Shown in pieces: positions 51,577-62,376 of a DNA stretch of 64,000 bases. A program made the position numbers and the translations under genes. Under the pieces are notes generated by a model. The model was not told the DNA's origin and searched no databases. It was given only the letters and a program-made list of their open reading frames with translations. The stretch comes from Prevotella sp. DNF00663 (GTDB taxonomy: Bacteria > Bacteroidota > Bacteroidia > Bacteroidales > Bacteroidaceae): contig NZ_KQ960588.1 in the NCBI RefSeq assembly GCF_001553265.1, positions 33,713 to 97,712 of the forward strand. Direction: 5' to 3'. The stretch's first letter is position 1. Every line of letters begins with the position of its first letter.

Positions 51577-52870
51577 CTACTTCTCCGTAAAGATCAAACT
51601 CATCACTATCTACAATTCGAACATAATAGAAATTTCCTACTCGCAACTTTCGGTTGGCAACAGGGATTAACACTTCCGGGTCTACCTCAGGAGAACTAAA
51701 CTCCGACCGGCCAATATAATATTCGCCTTCCTTTCGGTCAATGATAACACGAAGCGTCTTGCCTACTTGTTGAGCGGTTAAGTCGGTACTGATTTCTTCT
51801 TGTAACTTCATCAAGCGATCCAAACGTTCCTGCTTTACATCTGTAGGAACATCATCGGCATAATGTTTGGCACCATAAGTGCCTTCCTCTTCTGAATACA
51901 TGAATGCACCTAGACGTTCAAAACGCGCTTGTTTTACAAACTCTAATAGTTCTTCGAAATCTTCTTCCGTCTCACCGGGAAATCCCACCAATAAGGTTGT
52001 TCGCAGACATATACCGGGAACTTTCTCTCTGATTTGCCTTACCAAGTTTATTGTTTCTTCTTTCGAGACATGGCGATGCATAGCATCAAGCACGTGATTA
52101 GAGATATGTTGTAAGGCTATATCAAGATAATTACAAACGTTATCGTGTTCACGAATGACATCCAATAGTTCTAAGGGGAACTGATTGGGATATGCATAGT
52201 GCAAGCGTATCCATTTCACCCCCGGTATCTCTGCTATTGCAGAAATAAGCTCCGCAATATGACGCTTGCCATCAACATCGACTCCATAATAGGTAAGTTC
52301 TTGGGCTATGATTTGGAATTCTTTTACACCGGAAGCAACAAGTTCTTTTACTTCTTGGATAATTTCTTCTTGCGGACGGCTTACATGCTTTCCTGTTATG
52401 AGTGGAATGGCACAGTAAGCACAATGCCTATCACATCCTTCTGATATTTTCACATACGCATAATGATGCGGTGTCGTGAGATGGCGATGACCATCGCAAG
52501 ACGGTATATCGGCCTTACCCAAATCCTGAAGTAAAGTTTTATAGTTGAACTTCCCATAGAATTTGTCTACTTCAGGGAGTTCTTTCTCCAGTTCATCCTT
52601 ATAGCGCTGACTCAAACAGCCCATCACAAAGAGTTTATTCAAGCGTCCTTCTTTCTTTGCTTCTATAAATCCTAAGATGGTATTGATGCTCTCCTCTTTG
52701 GCCGACTCGATAAAACCGCAAGTATTGATGACTGCTATTTCACCTTGTGGATGTTGACTATCGTGAACACAATGATAGCCATTGGCTTCAAATTGCTTCA
52801 TCAGAAGCTCGCTATCAACGAGATTCTTAGAGCAACCCATTGTAACTATATCTATCTGATTCTTCTTCAT
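51569..52870 (-). CDS. rimO: Ribosomal protein S12 methylthiotransferase RimO
   Basis: 433 residues. Radical SAM enzyme that adds a methylthio group to an aspartate of S12. UPF0004 N-terminal domain with Cys in MGCSKNLVDSE, NTCGFIESAKEES and MGCLSQRY; radical SAM cluster EGCDRHCAYCAIP (Cys-x3-Cys-x2-Cys); C-terminal TRAM domain (VGKTLRVIIDRKEG). The NTCGFI and SEGCDRHC forms are those of RimO rather than MiaB. It lies 20 bp after ftsY. Confidence 0.95.
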   Translation of the reverse strand: MKKNQIDIVTMGCSKNLVDSELLMKQFEANGYHCVHDSQHPQGEIAVINTCGFIESAKEESINTILGFIEAKKEGRLNKLFVMGCLSQRYKDELEKELPEVDKFYGKFNYKTLLQDLGKADIPSCDGHRHLTTPHHYAYVKISEGCDRHCAYCAIPLITGKHVSRPQEEIIQEVKELVASGVKEFQIIAQELTYYGVDVDGKRHIAELISAIAEIPGVKWIRLHYAYPNQFPLELLDVIREHDNVCNYLDIALQHISNHVLDAMHRHVSKEETINLVRQIREKVPGICLRTTLLVGFPGETEEDFEELLEFVKQARFERLGAFMYSEEEGTYGAKHYADDVPTDVKQERLDRLMKLQEEISTDLTAQQVGKTLRVIIDRKEGEYYIGRSEFSSPEVDPEVLIPVANRKLRVGNFYYVRIVDSDEFDLYGEVDE

Positions 52871-52890
52871 TACACTTGGAGTATTAGAAT

Positions 52891-53850
52891 TTACTGTTCT
52901 TCTCCAAACAGAGATTCAACAAATTCTGTACGATTAAAGAGCTGGAGGTCTTCAATCTTCTCTCCCAAACCGATATACTTAACAGGAACTTTCAACTGGT
53001 CTGAGATGCCAATAACGACTCCTCCCTTTGCCGTTCCATCTAACTTAGTGATGGCGAGGCTTGTAATCTGGGTAACAGAAGAGAATTGCTTGGCTTGTTC
53101 AAAGGCATTCTGCCCCGTACTACCGTCCAATACCAACAGCACTTCATCGGGTGCTTCGGGAAGAACCTTCTTCATCACGTCCTTGATTTTCTTCAACTCG
53201 TTCATAAGACCCACCTTATTATGCAGACGCCCGGCCGTATCTATCAATACCACATCGGCATTATTAGCCTTTGCACTCTGAAGGGTATCAAAGGCTACAG
53301 ATGCGGGGTCGGCACCCATTTGCTGCTTAACGACAGGTACACCAACCCTATCTCCCCATATTTGGATTTGCTCTACGGCTGCAGCCCTGAACGTATCGGC
53401 AGCTCCGAGATACACCTTCTTACCGGCTTGTTTGAACTGATGAGCCAACTTGCCAATAGTCGTTGTCTTTCCTACTCCATTGACCCCAACAACCAATATG
53501 ACATAAGGCTTGTGCGTAACCGGTAAATCCCAGTCATCCCCATCAGCTGTATTATTTTCAGCCAACAATGAAGCTATCTCACTCTTTAGGATACCATTCA
53601 ACTCGGAAGTAGACACGTATTTATCACGTGCCACTCGCTCTTCGATACGTTCGATTATCTTCAAAGTAGTATCAACACCAACATCGGAAGTGATTAATAC
53701 TTCTTCCAGATTATCTAAAACGTCGTCATCGACCTTAGATTTTCCTGCCACGGCACGCGTAAGCTTGGAGAAAACGCTCTGTTTGGTTTTCTCTAGACCC
53801 TGTTCCAGCGTATCTTTCTTTTTCTTATTGAATAGACCAAAGATTCCCAT
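52891..53850 (-). CDS. ftsY: Signal recognition particle receptor FtsY
   Basis: 319 residues. GTPase that docks SRP-ribosome complexes at the membrane. NG domain only, with a short basic start (GIFGLFNKKKKD) instead of the long acidic A domain of E. coli. GTPase motifs: GVNGVGKTTTIGKLA, DTFRAAAVEQ, DTAGRLHN, TKLDGTAKGG. First gene of its operon, with a full -7 box 16 bp upstream. Confidence 0.96.
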   Translation of the reverse strand: MGIFGLFNKKKKDTLEQGLEKTKQSVFSKLTRAVAGKSKVDDDVLDNLEEVLITSDVGVDTTLKIIERIEERVARDKYVSTSELNGILKSEIASLLAENNTADGDDWDLPVTHKPYVILVVGVNGVGKTTTIGKLAHQFKQAGKKVYLGAADTFRAAAVEQIQIWGDRVGVPVVKQQMGADPASVAFDTLQSAKANNADVVLIDTAGRLHNKVGLMNELKKIKDVMKKVLPEAPDEVLLVLDGSTGQNAFEQAKQFSSVTQITSLAITKLDGTAKGGVVIGISDQLKVPVKYIGLGEKIEDLQLFNRTEFVESLFGEEQ

Positions 53851-53865
53851 ACTATATATTTTTCT

Positions 53866-53874
53866 GCAAAGATA
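53866..53874 (-). promoter_or_regulatory. -7 box for ftsY
   Basis: TATCTTTGC on the minus strand, a full match, 16 bp before the ATG. Confidence 0.6.
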
Positions 53875-53906
53875 CGATTTTTGACTGAATAATTACTGAC
53901 TAAAAT

Positions 53907-53942
53907 CAAAAAAGGGAACACGCCTATACGGCATATTCCCTT
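53907..53942 (-). terminator. Terminator of the ATP synthase operon
   Basis: Stem AAGGGAA / TTCCCTT (53912-53918 and 53936-53942) with an inner GCC/GGC pair set, followed on the minus strand by TTTTTTGAT. It lies 25 bp after the atpG stop. Confidence 0.88.
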
Positions 53943-53966
53943 ATTGATATGATTGTTACGGAGATA

Positions 53967-54938
53967 TTAGTTGTTTACTGAACCTCCTACAATATCAAGC
54001 AACTCATTGGTGATAGCTTGTTGACGGCTCTTATTATACTGTAGATTCAATGTCTTGAGCAATTCGTCTGCATTGTCCGTTGCCGTCTGCATAGCAACCA
54101 TACGAGCTGCATGTTCACTAGCTTGACTATCCAACAATGCTGTATACATCATCAAATTCAGCTGCTTCGGAATCAAGACACCCAATACTGTTGCTAAATC
54201 CGGTTCTACAATATAATCATCATTCAACTTTGCAACATGCTCTTGGCTTTTCTTTTCAGACTCTTTCTTCTTACGTAGATACTCTTGAGCTTTAGCTGTA
54301 ACCATGTTACTACTTAAATCTCTATCGTTTTCTGCGCCAATTGTCTCTGTAGACAAGTCTATTGGTAAAAAAACTTTATGCGTAAGAATCTGAGAACCGG
54401 CACTCTTAAAGTGATGATAAATCATATCTACCTTGTCTATTTCACCAGCTTGGTACAACCGGGCAAGCGTTGTAGCTATATTAGCACAGCCATTTGCTGA
54501 GGGTTTATCAGCAAGTTCTGTAAAATCACCGGCAACTTGAAGACCTAACTTTTGAGCCTTCTCAGCCACCTTACGCCCAATAGGATAAACTGTAATATCC
54601 GTAATTCCCTGAGCCTTATAATCGCTTACCACCTGCTGCATCATCTTGATGACATTAGCATTAAATCCACCACACAACGATGTATTGGAACTAAATACCA
54701 CCAAAGCAACACGCTTCATATCAGCATGTACTCTGTCATATTCGCTTTGAGCATCGGGTAAGGAAACCAAAAAAGTCTTCAGAATGTGCTCTAACATCGT
54801 CTCGTAGGGCAGCATATTCTGAATAGCAACCTGCGCATGATGAAGTTTGCTAGACGCAACCATCTTCATAGCACTCGTAATCTTACGAGTGCTATTGACA
54901 GAAGCAATTCTGGTTTTTATCTCTTTTAATGAAGGCAT
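53967..54938 (-). CDS. atpG: ATP synthase gamma subunit
   Basis: 323 residues. Central stalk of F1, rotating within the alpha3beta3 ring. N-terminal coiled coil SLKEIKTRIASVNSTRKITSAMKMVASSKL and matching C-terminal coil (QTATDNADELLKTLNLQYNKSRQQAITNELLDIVGG) are diagnostic. It is longer than E. coli gamma (287) because of an insert at about 195-245, including a Lys/Glu stretch (KKKESEKKSQEH). Last gene of the operon, 6 bp after atpA. Confidence 0.96.
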   Translation of the reverse strand: MPSLKEIKTRIASVNSTRKITSAMKMVASSKLHHAQVAIQNMLPYETMLEHILKTFLVSLPDAQSEYDRVHADMKRVALVVFSSNTSLCGGFNANVIKMMQQVVSDYKAQGITDITVYPIGRKVAEKAQKLGLQVAGDFTELADKPSANGCANIATTLARLYQAGEIDKVDMIYHHFKSAGSQILTHKVFLPIDLSTETIGAENDRDLSSNMVTAKAQEYLRKKKESEKKSQEHVAKLNDDYIVEPDLATVLGVLIPKQLNLMMYTALLDSQASEHAARMVAMQTATDNADELLKTLNLQYNKSRQQAITNELLDIVGGSVNN

Positions 54939-54944
54939 AGACTA

Positions 54945-56531
54945 TTATGCTTTATATTGTCCGGAGATATCAGCCATTACACTTTCTATAACCGAGGTAT
55001 CCTCATCCGTCAATTGACCTTTGGCTAGTGATTCTATAGTCGTACCATGCTGAGCACGCAGCTTATCCAAGAAAGCATCTTGGCATTCACGCACCTTTTC
55101 TACAGGAACATCGTGCATCAATCCATGTACACCGCAATACAAAATCGCAATTTGTTCGCCTACAGGCATTGGACTATATTGAGGCTGGATAAGAAGTTGG
55201 TTATTCTTACGTCCTCTATCTAGCGTCATAGCTGTTACTGCATCCATATCGGAAGAAAATTTAGAGAAACTTTCCAACTCACGATATTGAGCCTGATCTA
55301 TTTTCAAAGTACCAGCCACTTTCTTCATACTCTTGATTTGAGCACTACCACCTACACGAGATACCGAGATACCAACGTTGATAGCAGGACGGAAACCTTG
55401 GTTGAAAAGGTTGGACTCCAAATATATCTGACCATCGGTAATAGAAATCACATTGGTAGGGATATAAGCCGACACATCACCCGCCTGTGTCTCAATGATT
55501 GGCAAAGCTGTCAACGAGCCACCTCCTTTGACATGCCCTTTCATACTTTCAGGAAGGTCGTTCATCTGCTCTGCGATTTCTTGCTGATCATTGATACGTG
55601 CGGCACGCTCCAATAAACGTGAGTGCAAGTAGAATACATCACCGGGGTATGCTTCACGACCAGAAGGACGACGGAGAATCAATGAGACCTCACGATAAGC
55701 CACTGCCTGTTTTGACAAATCATCATATACCACCAATGCAGAATGTCCCCTATCGCGGAAATATTCTCCTATAGCAGCACCAGCAAACGGTGCATAATAT
55801 TGCATAGCGGCGGGATCGGCAGCCGTAGCACTCACTATAATAGAATAAGGCAAGGCACCATGCTCTTTTAAGGTCTGCACTAAGTTAGCTACAGTAGACG
55901 CTTTTTGCCCAATAGCTACATAGATACAATATACAGGTTTGCCTGCATCATAGAAACTCTTCTGATTGATAATCGTATCAACAGCAATAGCAGTCTTACC
56001 GGTTTGGCGGTCTCCAATAATCAACTCACGCTGTCCACGGCCTATAGGAATCATGGAATCAACCGCCTTCAATCCGGTCTGCAATGGTTCTTTTACCGGT
56101 TGACGATATATCACACCGGGAGCTTTGCGGTCAAGAGGCATCTCAAAAGCATCTGTTAAGTCAATGTCGCCATTGCCATCAATAGCTTCTCCCAATGGAT
56201 TAATGACGCGACCTAACATGTTATCATTCACGCGAATGGATGCAATACGGTGTGTGCGCTTGACAACTTGGCCTTCCTTGATGCCTGATGTAGGACCTAA
56301 GAGAATACAACCAACGTTATCTTCCTCCAAGTTCATCACAATAGCCATTGTTCCATTCTCAAACTCTAGGAGCTCATTAGCTTCTGCGTTGCGCAATCCA
56401 TAGATGCGTGCAACACCATCACTAACGGTAAGAACAGTACCAACTTCATCAAATTGACCATTGCTATTGATGTCCTGAAGCTGTTGTAAAAGAACAGCCG
56501 ACACTTCGCTTGGTTTTATTTTATCTGACAT
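54945..56531 (-). CDS. atpA: ATP synthase alpha subunit
   Basis: 528 residues. Regulatory nucleotide-binding subunit of F1. Walker [14 protein letters not shown] (about 170), [30 protein letters not shown] and the LRAQHG region near the C-terminus are conserved. The 59-bp gap to atpH upstream is the widest inside the downstream part of the operon. AtpA, atpG and atpH lie with atpF, atpE and atpB, all on the minus strand. Confidence 0.97.
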   Translation of the reverse strand: MSDKIKPSEVSAVLLQQLQDINSNGQFDEVGTVLTVSDGVARIYGLRNAEANELLEFENGTMAIVMNLEEDNVGCILLGPTSGIKEGQVVKRTHRIASIRVNDNMLGRVINPLGEAIDGNGDIDLTDAFEMPLDRKAPGVIYRQPVKEPLQTGLKAVDSMIPIGRGQRELIIGDRQTGKTAIAVDTIINQKSFYDAGKPVYCIYVAIGQKASTVANLVQTLKEHGALPYSIIVSATAADPAAMQYYAPFAGAAIGEYFRDRGHSALVVYDDLSKQAVAYREVSLILRRPSGREAYPGDVFYLHSRLLERAARINDQQEIAEQMNDLPESMKGHVKGGGSLTALPIIETQAGDVSAYIPTNVISITDGQIYLESNLFNQGFRPAINVGISVSRVGGSAQIKSMKKVAGTLKIDQAQYRELESFSKFSSDMDAVTAMTLDRGRKNNQLLIQPQYSPMPVGEQIAILYCGVHGLMHDVPVEKVRECQDAFLDKLRAQHGTTIESLAKGQLTDEDTSVIESVMADISGQYKA

Positions 56532-56590
56532 TATTAATCTCCTTAATTATAATCTAAGATTAAGTGTATTAAAATATAAACACTTGAATC

Positions 56591-57127
56591 CTATTGTTTC
56601 AACTGCGACAATATCGAACTGAGCCGTGTCTTGACACTGGCATCCATACGATAAGTGTCATATTCAAGAATGAATCCACCGATAATTTCGGGATTCACCT
56701 CTGTATTGAATTCCACAGTTCCGAGAGTTCTACTCTCTACCAACAGTCTCATCTTCTGCTCTACGGCAGGAGCTACGACTGTAGCAGTAGACAACTTTCC
56801 ACAAGTGATATTCTTTTGTTTCCTATATAAAGTAATATATGAAGCAGCCATGAATTGCAAGGCCTTCTCCCTGCCCTCTTTTAAAATGAGTCGAATAAAC
56901 GATTGAGTAGCTTCTGTAACATTCGTTCCACAAGCTGTGACAAGCAATTGTTCCTTCTTATCCTTTGAGAGCATAGGATTATCTATCGTCGAACGCAACT
57001 CTGACACCTGAAGATAACAGTCATACAGCAACTGCATCTCTTGGTAAACGAGAGTTTCAACAGATATATTCGTGGCATATTTCAGGAAAGCACGAGCATA
57101 TCTTACCGATATTACACCTAGTTCCAT
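56591..57127 (-). CDS. atpH: ATP synthase delta subunit
   Basis: 178 residues. Links F1 to the peripheral stalk (OSCP-type). N-terminal helices GVISVRYARAFLKYATN and the C-terminal PEIIGGFILEYDTYRMDASVKTRLSSIL are the family marks. It lies 5 bp after atpF. Confidence 0.94.
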   Translation of the reverse strand: MELGVISVRYARAFLKYATNISVETLVYQEMQLLYDCYLQVSELRSTIDNPMLSKDKKEQLLVTACGTNVTEATQSFIRLILKEGREKALQFMAASYITLYRKQKNITCGKLSTATVVAPAVEQKMRLLVESRTLGTVEFNTEVNPEIIGGFILEYDTYRMDASVKTRLSSILSQLKQ

Positions 57128-57132
57128 AAATA

Positions 57133-57651
57133 CTATTCTTTCCCTTTATTCACAGAAATATCACCCATCAACTTATCAATCAATTCCATCTGCTGATCAC
57201 CTGTAGACAATTTTTCGCGCAAAATCTTCTCCGCAATCTTCACAGAAAGCTCTGCAACTTGTGAACGTATCTCACGGATTGCATTCTGTTTTTCTGCCTC
57301 TATCTGCACTTTTGCATCATTCAGCAGCCGTGTACTCTCTTCTCTAGCCTTTTCTTGAGCTTTTTCAACGATTGTATCACGTGTGTTACCAGCTTCCTTT
57401 AAGATAATTGCTTGTTTCTCTCGCGCTTCTTGCAGAATGGATTCACCCTCCTGTTTGATATTCAATAAGCGCTCAGAAGCCTCATGTGCTTTGCGTAAAC
57501 TCTCGTCAATATAATTCTTACGACCATTCACCATCTTAATAATAAGGGGGAATGCGACAAGTGCAAGCACAACAAAGACAACCAAAAAGGCCAAGAACAT
57601 CCAAAACAGGAGTCCTAAATCAGGAGTTAATATTGATGGTAAATTATCCAT
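57133..57651 (-). CDS. atpF: ATP synthase b subunit
   Basis: 172 residues. Peripheral stalk. One N-terminal membrane helix (about 10-33, LLFWMFLAFLVVFVVLALVAFPLI), then a long charged coiled coil (YIDESLRKAHEASERLLNIKQ to about residue 150). 10 bp after atpE and 5 bp before atpH. Confidence 0.94.
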   Translation of the reverse strand: MDNLPSILTPDLGLLFWMFLAFLVVFVVLALVAFPLIIKMVNGRKNYIDESLRKAHEASERLLNIKQEGESILQEAREKQAIILKEAGNTRDTIVEKAQEKAREESTRLLNDAKVQIEAEKQNAIREIRSQVAELSVKIAEKILREKLSTGDQQMELIDKLMGDISVNKGKE

Positions 57652-57661
57652 TCTTTAATTA

Positions 57662-57904
57662 TTACTTGATAAGGAATGAGCAAGCTGCAATGGCAAACAG
57701 AGCACAACCCTCAACAAATGCAGCTGTCAAAATCATGCCAGAAGTAATCTTTCCGTTAGCTTCAGGCTGGCGAGCGATAGCATCCATAGCACTACCACCA
57801 ATCTTACCAATACCTAAACCGGCACCAATTGTAGCGAGTCCTGCACCTACTGCACAACCCATCTGTGCCAAACCTTCTGCTGCTAATAATGTTGTAATCA
57901 TCAT
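57662..57904 (-). CDS. atpE: ATP synthase c subunit
   Basis: 80 residues from the first of two ATGs (57904 or 57901). Two hydrophobic helices around the polar loop ARQPEANGK; the ion-binding glutamate is in AAFVEGCALFA. The residue after it is Gly, and the Na+-type ESTGIY pattern is absent, so H+ is the likely coupling ion. An upstream in-frame extension overlaps atpB and lacks c-subunit character, so I did not use it. Confidence 0.94.
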   Translation of the reverse strand: MMITTLLAAEGLAQMGCAVGAGLATIGAGLGIGKIGGSAMDAIARQPEANGKITSGMILTAAFVEGCALFAIAACSFLIK

Positions 57905-57959
57905 AATTTTATGTTTTAATTTAATGTTAATATGTTCTTTTCTTCTAAATTCTGCTCTT

Positions 57960-59006
57960 CTATTCTGCAGGATGATGTTCAGGATGAGCCAACCCGATGA
58001 ATACTGCACTCAACATGGTAAAGACATATGCCTGAATAAATGCCACCAAAACCTCCAAAAGGTTCATAAAGAGTAACATGATAATACTGAAAATATTCAG
58101 ACCTATACCATAGCCCACCCCCATAGACCATCCTAAGAAGATAACACAAGTGAAGCTTAATATCACAGCATGCCCTGCCATCATATTGGCAAAGAGACGA
58201 ATCATCAAAGCAAATGGTTTAGTGAAGACACCAAATAACTCAATAACCGGCATCAATGGCACCGGTGCTTTGAGGAAGATTGGCACATTAGGCCAAAATA
58301 TATCTTTCCAATATTCCCTGCTTCCAAACACATTGATAGCTATCATTGTGCAAAGAGCCAAGAACAATGTAATGTTAATATTACCGGTAATATTGGTTCC
58401 ACCGGGGAAAATTGGCAACAACCCTATAATATTACACAGAAATATAAAGAAGAATATGGTCAACAAATAAGGTGCATATTGTTTACAATGTGCTTCACCT
58501 ACCGCTGGTTTTATAACATCGTCATGGATATACATCACTAACATTTCTATGAAACCAATAAATCCTTTCGGAGCATCCGACTTCACATCGACTTTCTTGT
58601 AATACTGCATACAAGCGATGAAAACGCCCAATAAAATAAAGACAACGATCCAAATCTGAGCTACAACCTTTGTTATACTCAAATCAAGCGGACGTACCGT
58701 CTCCCCATTAGGCAACTTTTCATAAATCTTTCCATGATGTGTCTCATCAAAATAAAATGGACTCGGCAGACTCTTGGCAGTACAGAAAGTCCACTCACCA
58801 GTAGCCGCACTCCTTACAATAATCGGCAATTGGAATCCAATATGCTTACCTTTATATGTTACTATATGCCATTCATACGAATCAGACAAGTGCTCCAACA
58901 CGATGGTTGGTATGTCCAATTTCTCGCCTTTTTGCTCATTGGCAAGAACATTCAATGGTATTAGCATGATAGCCAACAACAAAAGGATATTCTTTATTTG
59001 TCTCAT
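57960..59006 (-). CDS. atpB: ATP synthase a subunit with periplasmic N-terminal domain
   Basis: 348 residues. Proton channel partner of the c ring. The essential arginine is in MIRLFANMMAGH. A signal-like N-terminus (NILLLLAIMLIPLNVLANEQ) precedes a roughly 90-residue non-membrane domain (about 22-115) before the first core helix; this longer form is typical of Bacteroidetes. C-terminus ends HPEHHPAE. It is 55 bp before atpE and follows the AtpI-like gene by 32 bp. Confidence 0.95.
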   Translation of the reverse strand: MRQIKNILLLLAIMLIPLNVLANEQKGEKLDIPTIVLEHLSDSYEWHIVTYKGKHIGFQLPIIVRSAATGEWTFCTAKSLPSPFYFDETHHGKIYEKLPNGETVRPLDLSITKVVAQIWIVVFILLGVFIACMQYYKKVDVKSDAPKGFIGFIEMLVMYIHDDVIKPAVGEAHCKQYAPYLLTIFFFIFLCNIIGLLPIFPGGTNITGNINITLFLALCTMIAINVFGSREYWKDIFWPNVPIFLKAPVPLMPVIELFGVFTKPFALMIRLFANMMAGHAVILSFTCVIFLGWSMGVGYGIGLNIFSIIMLLFMNLLEVLVAFIQAYVFTMLSAVFIGLAHPEHHPAE

Positions 59007-59038
59007 TTCTTGTTTCTTAATCTCATTTCTCTTAATAC

Positions 59039-59431
59039 TTACCCACGCATGACCTTTCTAAAAAAGATAGTATGATGCGTCATCAGTACAAAATAATATA
59101 TCATGAATACCAATAGGAAGGCTAGCATGTTATCACTATCTGTCGCCAAATAGTAAATAAACATGAACGCTAAAGCTGCTAGCATCCTAAAACCGGAAAC
59201 ACCTATGAAAAATGTAGGTAAACTTTCGGGAGCACGAAGAGCTACACGGCGCCAGATCAGAGCATCAACCACCTCTACAACAAAAGAGAATATCACACTG
59301 TAAAGTATAGGATATAATATCTCATCCAGCATGGACAACTGCATGACAAGCAATCCTAGTAATGATAATCCTATTATAAAGAAGGTACTCTGTCGTATAT
59401 ATCGGTGGCAAAGTTTTCCTACATTCATCAT
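59039..59431 (-). CDS. AtpI-like membrane protein of the ATP synthase operon
   Basis: 130 residues with four predicted membrane helices (about 15-32, 38-58, 72-93, 102-120). It sits where atpI/atpZ-type assembly helpers lie, between atpC and atpB. No sequence motif proves it is AtpI, so a role in c-ring assembly or Mg2+ transport is inference from position and topology. Confidence 0.7.
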   Translation of the reverse strand: MMNVGKLCHRYIRQSTFFIIGLSLLGLLVMQLSMLDEILYPILYSVIFSFVVEVVDALIWRRVALRAPESLPTFFIGVSGFRMLAALAFMFIYYLATDSDNMLAFLLVFMIYYFVLMTHHTIFFRKVMRG

Positions 59432-59456
59432 CTATATTTTCTTATATATAAGCTAC

Positions 59457-59699
59457 TTACAGCTCTACACAAAGACTTACCATATTCTTTTGTACCTCTA
59501 CAAAGCCCCCATGGACAACAAACTCTTGTTTTGTTCCATCAGATAATTGATACATAACAGTTCCATCCTCTAGCGAAGAGATGATTGGTGCATGCGAGGT
59601 GAGTATCTCAAAAGAGCCAAGTGTTCCCGGAACAGTGATGCTTTCCACATCACCGTCGAACATAATCTTTTCCGGAGAAACTATCTTTAACTTCAACAT
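59457..59699 (-). CDS. atpC: ATP synthase epsilon subunit (short form)
   Basis: 80 residues: only the N-terminal beta-sandwich (LKLKIVSPEKIMFDGDVESITVPGTLGSFEILTSHAPI), without the C-terminal helical hairpin that inhibits ATP hydrolysis in E. coli. The short form is normal for Bacteroidetes. 13 bp after atpD. Confidence 0.95.
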   Translation of the reverse strand: MLKLKIVSPEKIMFDGDVESITVPGTLGSFEILTSHAPIISSLEDGTVMYQLSDGTKQEFVVHGGFVEVQKNMVSLCVEL

Positions 59700-59712
59700 A
59701 TCCTACTGAATA

Positions 59713-61266
<1,554 letters not shown>

Positions 61267-61282
61267 CTACTTGTAATTAGCA

Positions 61283-61290
61283 CAAAAGTA
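61283..61290 (-). promoter_or_regulatory. -7 box for the ATP synthase operon
   Basis: TACTTTTG on the minus strand (TAnnTTTG), 44 bp before the atpD ATG. Confidence 0.55.
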
Positions 61291-61377
61291 ATTAAAAACA
61301 GATAGAAACCGTAACTTAACTCAGAGTTTTAATCTTTTTTTAACACCTTTTAGACTGCCTAGCGGATTACAAACATT

Positions 61378-62355
61378 CTATATAGACAGTTCGTCTAATA
61401 CCTTTATCAATTTTCTATCAAAAGGTTTATCACTACGAATCGCTTCACTCAGTGGCACATATACCACCTCGTTGTTTCTTACTCCCACCATAATATTTCT
61501 CTGTCCTTGCATAATAGCTTCAATTGCACCTACGCCGGTTCGACTAGCAAGGATTCTATCGCGAGCCGTCGGACGTCCGCCACGCTGCAAATGACCCAAG
61601 ATTGAAACACGAACATCGTATTCAGGAAACTCATTACGAACACGGTCGGCATAGTAAAGAGCACCACATTTAGGGCTTTCCGATACAATTACGATACAAC
61701 TCTTCTTACTTTTACGGATACCTCGCTCCATAAACTGCGCCAACTGGTCAACATCAGTAGAGTCTTCCGGAATAATGGCAGCTTCAGCCCCACTGGCAAT
61801 AGCACTGTTCTGAGCCAAGAATCCGGCATCACGCCCCATAACTTCGACAAAGAAAATACGCTCATGACTCTGCGCCGTATCTCTGATACGGTCGACACAA
61901 TCCACAATCGTGTTCATCGTCGTATCATAACCTATCGTATTGTCAGTACCATACAAATCGTTATCTATAGTTCCCGGCAGTCCGATACAGCACACATCGA
62001 AATCTTTGGCAAAATTCATAGCCCCCGTAAGCGAACCATTACCACCAATAACAATCAAGGCATCAATTTCTTCTTTTACCAAATTGTCATACGCCTTTTG
62101 CCTACCTTCTTCCGTCATAAAAGCCGATGAGCGAGCCGTTTTCAGTATCGTACCTCCCGTGCCAATGATTCCGCTGACGTTCTCTGTCGTAAAAGGCTTT
62201 ATCAACCCATTAATCAAGCCATCGTACCCACGATATATTGCCTTGATGTTAAAGCCATTATAGATACCAGCCCTAGAGACTGCCCTGATAGCAGCATTCA
62301 TTCCGGGAGCGTCACCTCCAGATGTCAAGATTCCAATTGTCTTTATTTTTGTCAT
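61378..62355 (-). CDS. pfkA: ATP-dependent 6-phosphofructokinase
   Basis: 325 residues, glycolytic [22 protein letters not shown] at the N-terminus, [31 protein letters not shown] with the catalytic aspartate, [12 protein letters not shown], and [14 protein letters not shown]. Length and the Gly after GG mark it as the ATP type. The GGDGS motif reads GGNGS here, replacing the Asp that helps hold Mg2+ in E. coli PfkA (Asp103). It lies 22 bp after nhaD and probably shares its transcript. Confidence 0.93.
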   Translation of the reverse strand: MTKIKTIGILTSGGDAPGMNAAIRAVSRAGIYNGFNIKAIYRGYDGLINGLIKPFTTENVSGIIGTGGTILKTARSSAFMTEEGRQKAYDNLVKEEIDALIVIGGNGSLTGAMNFAKDFDVCCIGLPGTIDNDLYGTDNTIGYDTTMNTIVDCVDRIRDTAQSHERIFFVEVMGRDAGFLAQNSAIASGAEAAIIPEDSTDVDQLAQFMERGIRKSKKSCIVIVSESPKCGALYYADRVRNEFPEYDVRVSILGHLQRGGRPTARDRILASRTGVGAIEAIMQGQRNIMVGVRNNEVVYVPLSEAIRSDKPFDRKLIKVLDELSI

Positions 62356-62376
62356 TATATATTTATTTTATTAATA

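Noticed and set aside
57905..58009. Extended N-terminus of ATP synthase subunit c
   Set aside because: It would overlap atpB by 50 bp and add charged residues with no counterpart in c subunits, which are about 80 residues long.
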